This document shows, in pieces, positions 19,322 through 27,407 of a stretch of 64,000 nucleotides of DNA; the stretch's first letter is position 1, and each line of letters starts with the position of its first letter. Origin of the DNA: CAYOSF01 sp964406605 (GTDB taxonomy: Bacteria; Chloroflexota; Dehalococcoidia; DSTF01; RBG-16-68-14); assembly GCA_964406605.1 (NCBI GenBank), contig CAYOSF010000008.1, forward strand, positions 176,566 through 240,565, given 5' to 3'. The position numbers and the translations under genes are program-made. Under the pieces are notes generated by a model, which ran no database searches, was not told the DNA's origin, and was given only the letters and a program-made list of their open reading frames with translations.

Positions 19322-20641
19322 CTATCGCAGCGCAAGCTCGATCGTCTCGGCCCAGGCCAGGAGCGGCTCGTCCGCCATGAACCGAGCGCTGAGCTGCAGG
19401 CCCAAAGGCAACCCGTTCTCCGCCTTGCCGGCGGGGAGCGTCACCGTGGGAAGCCCAGCGTGCGTCCAAGGCAGGTTCATCGCCAGCTCACCCGTGGAAC
19501 CGAGGCCCGCGGGCGCCGGGCCGGGCGCGGGCGGGCTCGCCCACAGATCGATCCCGTTCGCCTCCATGAGGCCGTGCAGCCTGTCGCGCAGCTCGAACCG
19601 GCTGCGCTGACCCGCCTCGTGTTGCTCCGCCATGACTCCGCGGCCATGCTCTACCAGCGCGGCGGATCGCGGCCGGTAGAGCGCGCCGTAGTGCGTGAAC
19701 CAGGCGTGGTGCACCCGCGCGAACTCCGACAACGCCACCCACGTGTGCCGGGCCGCGATCTCTTCGATGTCGTCGAAGACCGGCAGGCGCCGGATCTCGC
19801 AGCCCGCCCGCTCCAGCCGCCCCAAGTGCCGTTCGAAGGCGCGCAGCGCGTCAGGCTCCGCCTGTTGGAGGTACGGACCGTCCGGCACGCCGACGACGGG
19901 CGCGCGGTTCGCCTGGGCAGCGTGCTCCTGCTCCCGCCAACCCTCCACCAGCACGGAGGCGGCCAGCGCCGCACCGGCGGCATCCTGCGTAAAGATGCCC
20001 ACGTGGTCGAGGCTGGGCGAGCAGTGGATCATGCCTTCCGTCTGAATGCGGTCGAAGCTCGGCTTGAAGCCCACGACGCCGCAGAACGCCGCTGGGCGGA
20101 TTACCGAGCCGAACGTCTGCGATCCCAGCGCCAGAGTCGCAAAGCCGGCCGCGACCGCCGAGGCGGAACCGCTGCTGGACCCGCCGGGCGTGTGGGCTGG
20201 ATTGTGGGGGTTGCGCGTCGGCCCCGGCTCCATCATGGCGAACTCCGTCGTCACCGTCTTGCCAAGGATGAGCGCTCCCGCGTCCCTGAGCCGGGCGACG
20301 CACGTCGCCTCCGGTCCTTCGAACAGCTCCGGGGGCAGGGCGGACCCCGCGGCCGTCGCGAAGCCGTCGACACGGAAGATATCCTTCACCCCCACCAGGG
20401 CGCCGTACAGCGCGGGACGACGGGCCGCATCCGCATATCGACGCTCCAGCGCGGCGGCCTCCTCGAGCAGGCGCGCGCGGCGGAGCGCCTCCGGGAGCAG
20501 AGCGAGGATGTACGGGTCCACGCTCTCGATGCGGTCGCAGGCCTCGCGGACGTGGGCGGCGAGGTCGATGTCGCCTTCTCGCAGGGCGGCGGTGGTCTCG
20601 CGGAGGGGTGCAGGGGACAGCAACGCTATCTGCTGCTCCAT
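19322..20641 (-). CDS. Amidase signature family hydrolase
   Basis: About 440 residues. Triad motifs: Lys in GVKDIFRVDG, Ser in PGGSSSGSASAV, nucleophile Ser in SQTFGSVIRPAAFCG. The last motif differs from the usual DTGGSIR, as in amidases acting on small amides rather than GatA; the substrate is unknown. ATG 20641 (EQQIALLSPAPL) is favoured over ATG 20650, because a TAGGAT box at 20656-20651 would place the transcript start within a few bases of it. Divergent from the EamA transporter. Confidence 0.88.
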   Translation of the reverse strand: MEQQIALLSPAPLRETTAALREGDIDLAAHVREACDRIESVDPYILALLPEALRRARLLEEAAALERRYADAARRPALYGALVGVKDIFRVDGFATAAGSALPPELFEGPEATCVARLRDAGALILGKTVTTEFAMMEPGPTRNPHNPAHTPGGSSSGSASAVAAGFATLALGSQTFGSVIRPAAFCGVVGFKPSFDRIQTEGMIHCSPSLDHVGIFTQDAAGAALAASVLVEGWREQEHAAQANRAPVVGVPDGPYLQQAEPDALRAFERHLGRLERAGCEIRRLPVFDDIEEIAARHTWVALSEFARVHHAWFTHYGALYRPRSAALVEHGRGVMAEQHEAGQRSRFELRDRLHGLMEANGIDLWASPPAPGPAPAGLGSTGELAMNLPWTHAGLPTVTLPAGKAENGLPLGLQLSARFMADEPLLAWAETIELALR

Positions 20642-20726
20642 GGCTGACATATCCTACACTATCTGCAATGAGCTCGCATGACGGAGGTAGGGCCGGGAAA
20701 CCGAACCGGCATCGCGCGCACCGACC

Positions 20727-21599
20727 ATGACGACGGTCGCGTTCGTCCTCGTCCTGGTCGCCGCGGTCTCACACGCCAGCTGGAACTTCCTGCTGAAGGC
20801 CAGCGACCACAAGGTCGCCTTCCTGTGGGCGTTCGGCGCCGTCTCCTTCGTCGCGTTCGCCGTGCCCGCGGGTGTGTTCGCCTACGTCGACGGGATCGGA
20901 GCCCACGGCGTGCTGGTCGGGGTGGGGAGCGCCGCCATTCACGGCTTCTACGGCTTGGCCCTCGCCCGCGGCTATCAGCTAGGCGACCTCTCGACCGTCT
21001 ATCCCACGGCGCGGGGTATGGGGCTGGCGCTCATCCCCCCGGCCGCGGTGGTCTTTCTTGGAGAGGACCTCTCGATAGGGGCCTGCGCGGGCATCGCCGT
21101 TGTGATCTTGGGCATCTACCTGGTCCAGAGCGACGCGGGCGGCCTGCGCGGGCTGGTTCCCTCCTTGAGGGATCTCGGCCGGCCCGGCGCCGGCGTCGCC
21201 CTGCTGACGGGGGTGTTGGTCGCGACGTATTCACTCTGGGACAAGGCGGCGCTCGACCATCTCCCGCCGGTCACACTGAACCAGTTCGCCATAACGGGCC
21301 ACGTGGTCGTGCTGGCGCCCCTCGCCCTGCGAGGCGGCGCGGCGACGGTGCGAAGCGAGTGGCGAGAGCGGCGCTGGAGCATCCTGGCGGCTGGCGTAAC
21401 AGCGTTCCTGGGCTACATGCTGATCCTCATCGCCCTCACGACCAGCCGTGTCAGCTACGTGGCGCCCACCCGTCAGGTGAGCATCGTTCTGGGCGCTCTG
21501 CTGGGCGTGGTGCTGCTGGGCGAGGGGTACGGCATCGCCCGCGTCTGCGGCGCCGTGCTGATCCTCGCCGGCGCGCTCGCCATTGGGCTCTCGCCCTAA
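20727..21599 (+). CDS. EamA-type (DMT superfamily) transporter
   Basis: 290 residues with about ten hydrophobic helices in two homologous halves. The first half ends with STVYPTARGMGLALIPPAAV and LGIYLVQSDAGG, the second with TSRVSYVAPTRQVSIVLGAL and LILAGALAIGL, typical EamA repeats. It is probably an inner-membrane exporter of a small metabolite; the substrate is unknown. The PHP gene follows after 68 bp. Confidence 0.9.
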   Translation: MTTVAFVLVLVAAVSHASWNFLLKASDHKVAFLWAFGAVSFVAFAVPAGVFAYVDGIGAHGVLVGVGSAAIHGFYGLALARGYQLGDLSTVYPTARGMGLALIPPAAVVFLGEDLSIGACAGIAVVILGIYLVQSDAGGLRGLVPSLRDLGRPGAGVALLTGVLVATYSLWDKAALDHLPPVTLNQFAITGHVVVLAPLALRGGAATVRSEWRERRWSILAAGVTAFLGYMLILIALTTSRVSYVAPTRQVSIVLGALLGVVLLGEGYGIARVCGAVLILAGALAIGLSP

Positions 21600-21654
21600 G
21601 CGTCGCCGAAGGTCGCACCATCGCGCGACGCCTGCGATGGAGCCTGGCGTCTGC

Positions 21655-21660
21655 TAGATT
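21655..21660 (+). promoter_or_regulatory. Candidate extended -10 of the PHP gene
   Basis: TGC followed by TAGATT, 7 bases before ATG 21668; transcription from here would be leaderless. No clear -35. Confidence 0.35.
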
Positions 21661-21667
21661 GGTGGCG

Positions 21668-22555
21668 ATGTACGTAGACTCGCATGTCCACCTCCAGATG
21701 CACGATGGGAAGCCGCAGATGACGCGCGAGCGGATCGAGCGCTACGTGGAATCGGCGCTGGCGAGCGGCGTCGAACGGCTGGCGATCACGGAGCATCTCT
21801 TTCGCTTTCGGGAGGCCTACGACGCGCTATTCGGCTGGTGGGACGACGACCCGTCCGAGCCCGCGCTCTCCGCCGCCGCCCACGAGTACTGGCGGAACCA
21901 CGTCTCCGCGAGCGTCGCCGACTACGTTCGCGCGATCGAGGACGCGAAGGCGGCCGGGCTGCCGGTGCTGCTGGGGCTGGAGCTGGACTGGATCCCCGGC
22001 CGCGCCGATGACCTGCGCCGCTTTCTGGAGCCGTACGATTGGGACGTCGTCCTCGGCTCCGTGCACTGGCTCGGGGCCTGCATGGTGGACGGCGAATACG
22101 GCCGGTCGCTCCCCACCTGGTGGGACTCCCGCGACGTCGATGAGGTGTTCGCCGAGTACGCCTCCTACCTCTCCGACCTGGCCGCGAGCGGGCTGTGCGA
22201 CGTGCTCGCCCACCCGGACCTGCCCAAGCTCTTCGGGCACCGGCCGACCAGCTTCGAGCCCCTGCACGCAGCGATCGTCGAGGCCGCCAAGGCGGGGGGC
22301 TGCGCGCTGGAGGTGAACGCCATCGGCTACAACAAGCCGGTCGCGGAGCCGTATCCGGCGTTGCCCGTCTTGGAGCGCGCCCGCGCGGCCGGCATCTCGA
22401 TCACGCTCGCCTCCGACGCCCACACGCCCGAACGGGTGGGGCAGCGGCTCGACGAGATCGCGGGCTGGGCGGCGCGGGCTGGGTACCGGGAGTACGTCTT
22501 CTTCGAGCGACGCCGGCCCGTGCCTCTCGCACTTCCGCCCGCTCCCGCCGGATAG
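21668..22555 (+). CDS. PHP-domain phosphoesterase, histidinol-phosphatase-like
   Basis: 295 residues. The metal-binding PHP motifs appear in order: DSHVHLQ (residues 4-10), ITEHLFRF, GLELDW, GSVHWLG, VLAHPDLPKLFG and ASDAHTPERVG. Spacing is as in HisK/HisJ-type histidinol phosphatases, but no his genes are nearby, so another phosphoester substrate is possible. ATG 21668 was chosen because homology begins there; the frame is open upstream across the EamA gene but that part is antisense-like noise. Confidence 0.88.
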   Translation: MYVDSHVHLQMHDGKPQMTRERIERYVESALASGVERLAITEHLFRFREAYDALFGWWDDDPSEPALSAAAHEYWRNHVSASVADYVRAIEDAKAAGLPVLLGLELDWIPGRADDLRRFLEPYDWDVVLGSVHWLGACMVDGEYGRSLPTWWDSRDVDEVFAEYASYLSDLAASGLCDVLAHPDLPKLFGHRPTSFEPLHAAIVEAAKAGGCALEVNAIGYNKPVAEPYPALPVLERARAAGISITLASDAHTPERVGQRLDEIAGWAARAGYREYVFFERRRPVPLALPPAPAG

Positions 22556-22686
22556 GCGATTCCGGCCCTTCCCCTACCCGAAAGACGTGGTATCCTGTGT
22601 GTTGCGTCCACTGGCGGCGGGTGGGAAAGGATGCGAGGACGAATGCCGGGATCGGTAGCGGTCGCGGGGTGGTTAGAGGCGCCGAC

Positions 22687-24162
22687 ATGAGGCGGCTGTT
22701 GCTCCTTGCCGCGTTCCTGCTTGCCGTCTGGGCCGCCTCCTCGATGGCCTCGCCGCGCGTCCAGGGCTGCGCCTTCTCCGTCACGCCGACGACTTACGAG
22801 CCCCCCCGCAACCGAGCCGCTGTCCTGGCAGGGCTTGATCTGGCCGGTTTCAACATGATCGCGCCGGACGACAGCTTCTTCGGCACGCCGCTGGTGGAGA
22901 CCGGCACCCGCGCCAACCGCCGCCTGGCCTACGAGCCCTACATACCGCCGACGCTGCTCAAGGCGATCGCCTGGATCGAGAGCAGCATGACGCAGGCCGA
23001 CTGGAACACGCCGTTCGGCGCCGTCGGCCCGGCCCTGATCTCCTTCGACTGCGGGCACGGCATCATGCAGGTCACCAGCGGCATGACCAGCCCCGCCGAC
23101 AACGGTTGGCCTTCCAGGCAGCAGGCCCTGGTCGCGACGCACTATCTCTACAACATCGCCCGGGGCGCGGCCATCCTGGTCAGCAAGTGGAACGCGGCCT
23201 CGGAAGCCCGGCCCGTCGCCGGTACCGACACCGAGGGCAGCCCGAGGATCGTCGAGAACTGGTACTTCGCCGTCTGGGGCTACAACGGTTTCACCGGGCC
23301 CGGCGCCAACCGGAGCAACCATCCCGCGGACCCGGTCTACGCGGAGTGGCCCCGCACGGGCTATAGCTGCGGTCCCCTGGACGACGGCTACGGCCACAGC
23401 TACGCCAACTACCCCTACCAGGAGTTGGTCTACGGCTGCGCCTCGCGGCCGCCGTCGGTGGACGGTCACCAGCTCTGGACGCCGCCAAACGTGCCCTATG
23501 CGCTGCCGGACCTGAGCGACCCGCGCTGGGCCGGCCCCCTGAGCCTTGACAACTGGGCTGCCTGCTCCGGCGGTTCCGACTGCTCTGCGATGGACATACC
23601 GTCGCCGCTTCCGTGGCATTACGACCAGACTCCCCGGCCGGGCGACGGCGTTGCGGACTACCTCCTCGGCTCGCCGGTGCTCGTGGCGAGCCGGAACGCG
23701 GTCAGCCAGCCGGAGAACCGAGTGGCGATCTCCAACGCGGGAACGGGCATCCTCGCCTGGCGGGCGAGGCCGGGCCAGTCCTGGATCGGCGTGAACAAGC
23801 AGGCGGGCGTGGCGCTCGGCCTGGACGTGCCGTGCGCGGCGGGCGCGCCCTGCGACCGGAGCCCGATCCTCACCATCACCATCGAGGACGAGGACGTTGA
23901 CGCTCCGGGCTGGGTGGACATCGAGTCGCTTACGACCGGGGAGGTGTGGCGGATCAGCGTGGTGGCCGGGTCCATGCGCGACGTCAACTGCGACGGCGCC
24001 GTCAACACCATCGATGCGCTGTTCCTCCTCCAGTTCGACGCCGGTCTCATGGAGTCCCTACCCTGCGAGCAGAACGCCGACGTGAACGCCGACGGCCGGA
24101 TCAACTCGCTGGACGCGGTCCTGATCCTGCAGTTCGACGCGGGGCTGCTGCAGACGCTATAG
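22687..24162 (+). CDS. Secreted lysozyme-fold (transglycosylase-like) protein with C-terminal dockerin
   Basis: 491 residues. Signal peptide at residues 1-22 (LLLLAAFLLAVWAASSMA). Residues about 95-200 resemble an SLT/lysozyme-fold domain: AIAWIESSMTQADWN has the expected catalytic Glu and GHGIMQVTSGM the GxxQ-like motif. A middle region of about 230 residues is unassigned. The last 60 residues are two dockerin type I calcium repeats (DVNCDGAVNTIDALFLLQFD and ADVNADGRINSLDAVLILQF). It probably acts on peptidoglycan outside the membrane and docks to a cohesin elsewhere in the genome. The dockerin 3' end is duplicated at 25309-25409. Confidence 0.8.
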   Translation: MRRLLLLAAFLLAVWAASSMASPRVQGCAFSVTPTTYEPPRNRAAVLAGLDLAGFNMIAPDDSFFGTPLVETGTRANRRLAYEPYIPPTLLKAIAWIESSMTQADWNTPFGAVGPALISFDCGHGIMQVTSGMTSPADNGWPSRQQALVATHYLYNIARGAAILVSKWNAASEARPVAGTDTEGSPRIVENWYFAVWGYNGFTGPGANRSNHPADPVYAEWPRTGYSCGPLDDGYGHSYANYPYQELVYGCASRPPSVDGHQLWTPPNVPYALPDLSDPRWAGPLSLDNWAACSGGSDCSAMDIPSPLPWHYDQTPRPGDGVADYLLGSPVLVASRNAVSQPENRVAISNAGTGILAWRARPGQSWIGVNKQAGVALGLDVPCAAGAPCDRSPILTITIEDEDVDAPGWVDIESLTTGEVWRISVVAGSMRDVNCDGAVNTIDALFLLQFDAGLMESLPCEQNADVNADGRINSLDAVLILQFDAGLLQTL

Positions 24163-24167
24163 ACGTG
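24067..24167 (+). repeat. Dockerin 3'-end repeat, copy A (parent)
   Basis: Matches 25309-25409 almost base for base, through the TAG stop and the following ACGTG. Confidence 0.85.
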
Positions 24168-24206
24168 AGGACGGCGGCCGGGGTGGCAGGAGGGCTGTTG
24201 GTACTA

Positions 24207-24235
24207 TTGACAACCCCCTCCGTATGTGCTAGCAT
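24207..24235 (+). promoter_or_regulatory. Sigma70-type promoter of the HEAT-like gene (copy A)
   Basis: TTGACA 24207-24212, 17-base spacer, TAGCAT 24230-24235. The promoter, the leader with CAGGTGGTAGGTAGAGCCGG and the first eight codons recur at 25552-25655. Confidence 0.75.
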
Positions 24236-24281
24236 CGTGGCATCAACCAGGTGGTAGGTAGAGCCGGCGGGAGGTCTGGCG

Positions 24282-25220
24282 ATGGATGGCGTGAGTCGCA
24301 AGAGGAGGCCCCAGAGCGAAGCGTTTGAGGCAGCTCTTCAAACCTGGCTGAGCACGCGAGGTCGTTCGAGAGCTGCGGCGGAACGACAGCTCAAGCGCCA
24401 CTATAGGCAGGCCTGGACCGATCCGAGAGAAACGGTCCGCACAGGCGTTCTCATCTACTTGACAAGGGCGCGGCCCGCAGACGGCACGGGAATGGTCCTG
24501 GCCGGTCTACGGTCGAAGAGAGAGAGTGTTAGGGTCCACGCACTCTCGACAGCAGGCTCTTACATTCGGGCAGGTCATGCCCTGCAGGCACCCCAGCGCG
24601 CCGCTATCGAGCGCATCGCTGAGCGGGACCCAAACCAGAGTGTCCGGCTGCTCGCCATGTACACGCTGATCCGGGTTGGAGACCCAGAAAGCGGCGCGAG
24701 CCTTCGACGGATCGCCCGAGACGATCCATCGTCCGGACTTCGATTGGAAGCCAACCTGGAACTGCTACGCAGAGGCCACAAGGATGGGCTACGCGCGCTC
24801 TTTCAGGAGTACCGAACACATCCTCACACGCTCCAGGCTTTTCCGGAGGCTCGTCAGGTCTTCGATCGCGTCGGGATGTCGCTGACGCGTAGTGAGGAGC
24901 AGCGATTGGATCGGCTTGCCACCAAGGCGGTGGACGGTGAGCGGGCACGGTTAAGGGACACCACCGAAGATGAAACCGAACGTGCGATGTCGGCGCTGTT
25001 CCTCTCGAGGCACTCGACGAGAAGATATCCAGTAAGAGCCGTGGAAGTCGACATCATAGGCAGGCTTGCGCTAGGCGCGACCACGACGAAGGCAGGTGTA
25101 ATCGCGGTGAACGCCCTCGGCGGGTTGACGACGCCTCGCACGAAACGGTGGCTTCGCGCGATCACGAAAAGCTCGCAATCGAGTGAGGTAGCCAGGAGGG
25201 CAAAGACATTTCTCAGGTAG
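24282..25220 (+). CDS. HEAT-repeat-like helical protein, unknown function
   Basis: 312 residues, soluble, no signal. Repeated helix pairs such as RESVRVHALSTAGSYIRAG, NQSVRLLAMYTLIRVGDPES and SSGLRLEANLELLRRGHKDG (residues about 80-170) resemble HEAT or PBS-lyase-type repeats, a protein-protein interaction fold. The C-terminal half is charged and unassigned. Start ATG 24282 has GGGAGGTCTGGCG upstream. The first codons (MDGVSRKR) are identical to those of the unrelated lipoprotein at 25629, so the upstream region has been copied. Confidence 0.65.
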   Translation: MDGVSRKRRPQSEAFEAALQTWLSTRGRSRAAAERQLKRHYRQAWTDPRETVRTGVLIYLTRARPADGTGMVLAGLRSKRESVRVHALSTAGSYIRAGHALQAPQRAAIERIAERDPNQSVRLLAMYTLIRVGDPESGASLRRIARDDPSSGLRLEANLELLRRGHKDGLRALFQEYRTHPHTLQAFPEARQVFDRVGMSLTRSEEQRLDRLATKAVDGERARLRDTTEDETERAMSALFLSRHSTRRYPVRAVEVDIIGRLALGATTTKAGVIAVNALGGLTTPRTKRWLRAITKSSQSSEVARRAKTFLR

Positions 25221-25308
25221 GTGTAAGACAGGGGTGCACCTCCGCGAAGGCGGTCTCCATCAGCGACCATACGTTCGACTGGCATGCGGAGAACCGCCTC
25301 GCCAGCGC

Positions 25309-25404
25309 GAGCAGAACGCCGACGTGAACGCCGGCGGCCGGATCGACTCGCTGGACGCGGTCCTGGTCCTGCAGTTCGACGCGGGGTTGCTGCAGACGCT
25401 ATAG
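25309..25404 (+). pseudogene. Dockerin C-terminal remnant
   Basis: Encodes EQNADVNAGGRIDSLDAV and LVLQFDAGLLQTL followed by TAG, i.e. the second dockerin repeat of the 24162 gene without the rest. One calcium-loop Asp is changed to Gly (NADG to NAGG). It has no start or upstream partner. Confidence 0.8.
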
Positions 25405-25551
25405 ACGTGGCCGGCCCAGCGGCCCGTGAGGAGACGGCCGGATGGGTCCGTGCGGCGGCGGAAGTGTGCGTTCCGGGCTGGTACATGCCGGTTTGCCGCC
25501 GAGGAAGGGGCGAGAGCGCGCCTGTGGGCGGCAGACATGTGATTCATCCTA

Positions 25552-25580
25552 TTGACAACCTCCCCCGCATGTGCTAGGCT
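25552..25580 (+). promoter_or_regulatory. Sigma70-type promoter of lipoprotein 1 (copy B)
   Basis: TTGACA 25552-25557, 17-base spacer, TAGGCT 25575-25580. Paralogous to 24207-24235. Confidence 0.75.
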
Positions 25581-25628
25581 CTTGACACCAAGCAGGTGGT
25601 AGGTAGAGCCGGCGGGGGGTGTCGGGTG

Positions 25629-26291
25629 ATGGATGGCGTGAGTCGCAAGAGGAAGACTTGGCGTAGGCGATTGGCGCTCTTGGGCGCAATACTCCTGACA
25701 TCCGTCGTGGCAATCCTCCTCAGCTCGTGTTCGCCGGATTCCGCTCCCGACTCCGGAGTTCCTTCGACTGCTGGGGCGGATTCGGGCATGGCCGCTGAGG
25801 CGCAAACCCGCGTGACGTTCGATGCACCACCTGGGCTGACCACCAGCAACCGGACCGTCCGGAGCCTCCGCGTGGATGGCGCAGCCGGGTATGCCGTCTC
25901 CGCCGCGGATGTGGACAGGATTCTCCGCGCCGCGAAGGAGGCGCTCGACAGCATCAAGAGCACGCACGCATTTCTGGAGGAGCAGGGCGATCCGGTGGTC
26001 AGCCAGGGCTGTCCGCCGCCAACGGGACTGACAGGTGAGCCGGGGCCCCGGAAAGGAAGGATTGGTCGCGGAGTCGCGGTCCCCAGCGAGCACCGGGTGT
26101 TTGTCTACTTCGTGGCCGAGGACCAGTACCGCGGCTCCTTTGCGGACTACCCGTACGGCAGGGCAGGCGAAGAATTCTACTGCATCCGTACCAGCGAGTG
26201 CAGCACAGTCACAGAAGGCCTGTACGTGACGCCCAGCATCAGGTCGGAAATGCTGCGCGAGGGTCTGCTGGATGCGATGGGGTTCAGGTGA
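25629..26291 (+). CDS. Lipoprotein of unknown function, paralogue 1
   Basis: 220 residues. Starts MDGVSRKR and continues into a lipoprotein signal (LLGAILLTSVVAILLSSC, Cys at about residue 36). The mature part is about 185 residues with no recognised domain; it includes GVAVPSEHRVFVYFVAEDQY and two cysteines near the C-terminus (EEFYCIRTSEC). Residues 25-60 are nearly identical to those of the next gene (VVAILLSSCSPDSAP). It looks anchored to the outside of the membrane. Function is not inferred. Confidence 0.7.
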   Translation: MDGVSRKRKTWRRRLALLGAILLTSVVAILLSSCSPDSAPDSGVPSTAGADSGMAAEAQTRVTFDAPPGLTTSNRTVRSLRVDGAAGYAVSAADVDRILRAAKEALDSIKSTHAFLEEQGDPVVSQGCPPPTGLTGEPGPRKGRIGRGVAVPSEHRVFVYFVAEDQYRGSFADYPYGRAGEEFYCIRTSECSTVTEGLYVTPSIRSEMLREGLLDAMGFR

Positions 26292-26515
26292 GCAGAGGGA
26301 TCGGCGGAGATAGCCCGCGCCGCGTATCATGCTCTTTCCGTTGGGGTGGCGGCGAAGGATGCGGAGGGGATGAGGATCACCAGCCTGGCCTTCCTGCTCG
26401 ACGCGGCAGACGTTCGTTGCGAAGGATCGCCGTAGGACGAGCGGTCAGCTCAGAGGGGAGGTGCGAGCTTTGTCGGGAGGGTTTTGGCGATGGAGAAGGA
26501 CGTAGCAGCGGCGTC

Positions 26516-27280
26516 ATGAACTCGAGACTTAGGCGGCTCTTGAGCGCAATGCTCCTGATGTGCGTCGTGGCAATCCTCCTCAGCTCGTGTTCGCCGGATT
26601 CCGCTCCCGACCAGGGCCTTCCTCCGACTGCTGGGGCGGATTCGGGCACGCCCGGCGACCGCCTCGGAACACAGGGTCCTCTCTTGATGGTCGATAGCCG
26701 TAGCAAGCTGAGCATCTGCGTGGATGGGGCTGGGGGAGCAGAGGTGACCGACGAAGACGTGGACGCAGTGCGAGACGCTCTGGAGGACGCGCTCGCCTCT
26801 GTTAACGATCCGCCCCCGGAATACGCTCAGCGGCAGGTCGTCCGAGGGTGCCCGCCGCCGGCAGAGCGGTTTGGCGCCTCGCAGTCGGAGCGTGGGATGT
26901 ATGCAGCGAATCTGGAAACGGCAACCCAGGCCAGCGAGCACCTGGTGCACGTGTATTTCATCCCGCCCGCGGTGTATGAGGCAACGTTCGTAGATGAACC
27001 CTACGCGTGGACCGCCGAGGAACACCTGTTTCACGGAGACGTGGGGGTGGCGGTCACGAGCGGCCTGTACCTACGCTCGTCTGCCACGGACCAGACAATC
27101 CGCGACGCCGTAGCGTATGTACTGTTCCTGACGCCTAGAAAGACGCCAGTCCCAGAGCCAATCATCGACTGGTGCTCGTGCGAGCGTGGAGTGGATCCGA
27201 ATCCGCCATATGAGATCTGCGGCGACCCCTACGTAGACGAGCAGTGTGGGGATCAGAAGCGCAAACAGGGGGCGGAGTGA
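26516..27280 (+). CDS. Lipoprotein of unknown function, paralogue 2
   Basis: 254 residues. Lipobox in VVAILLSSCSPDSAPDQG. It shares the signal region with paralogue 1 and a looser pattern in the body (VVRGCPPP matches VSQGCPPP; SEHLVHVYFIPPAVYEATF matches SEHRVFVYFVAEDQYRGSF), so the two genes are diverged tandem duplicates. A Cys-rich tail (WCSCERG, EICGDPYVDEQCGD) is unique to this copy. The 224 bases between the two lipoprotein genes hold no gene. ATG 26516 was chosen as the only start close to the signal peptide. Confidence 0.7.
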   Translation: MNSRLRRLLSAMLLMCVVAILLSSCSPDSAPDQGLPPTAGADSGTPGDRLGTQGPLLMVDSRSKLSICVDGAGGAEVTDEDVDAVRDALEDALASVNDPPPEYAQRQVVRGCPPPAERFGASQSERGMYAANLETATQASEHLVHVYFIPPAVYEATFVDEPYAWTAEEHLFHGDVGVAVTSGLYLRSSATDQTIRDAVAYVLFLTPRKTPVPEPIIDWCSCERGVDPNPPYEICGDPYVDEQCGDQKRKQGAE

Positions 27281-27371
27281 GGTTCTGAGGCCCCCGTGCG
27301 GCTGGCACTCCCTCGGCGCTGACCTCTCGTTCGCCGCACCAAGAACAGCACGCGTCCTGTAGCTTCGGTTC

Positions 27372-27380
27372 TGCTATCCT
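27372..27380 (+). promoter_or_regulatory. Candidate extended -10 for the GS-like gene
   Basis: TGC then TATCCT at 27375-27380, about 27 bases before ATG 27408; no clear -35. Confidence 0.35.
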
Positions 27381-27407
27381 TGTGCCAGCGGCGAAGGAGA
27401 CAGGCAC

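Larger units (their letters stand above)
25221..25628. other. Intergenic region carrying duplicated dockerin tail and promoter
   Basis: Contains the dockerin remnant (25309-25409), about 140 bases of unique sequence, then the promoter copy. No gene is seen. Confidence 0.6.

Noticed and set aside
20678..22555. A continuous plus-strand frame that would fuse an Arg/Gly-rich protein to the PHP phosphoesterase
   Set aside because: The first two thirds lie out of frame over the EamA transporter gene; PHP homology starts exactly at ATG 21668 behind a -10-like box.
22195..24162. A longer frame upstream of the dockerin gene
   Set aside because: The upstream part overlaps the PHP gene in another frame and lacks a start signal; a proper signal peptide begins at 22687.
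25596..25628. Earlier start for lipoprotein 1
   Set aside because: The region is promoter/leader sequence shared with 24240-24281; the conserved start codon is 25629.
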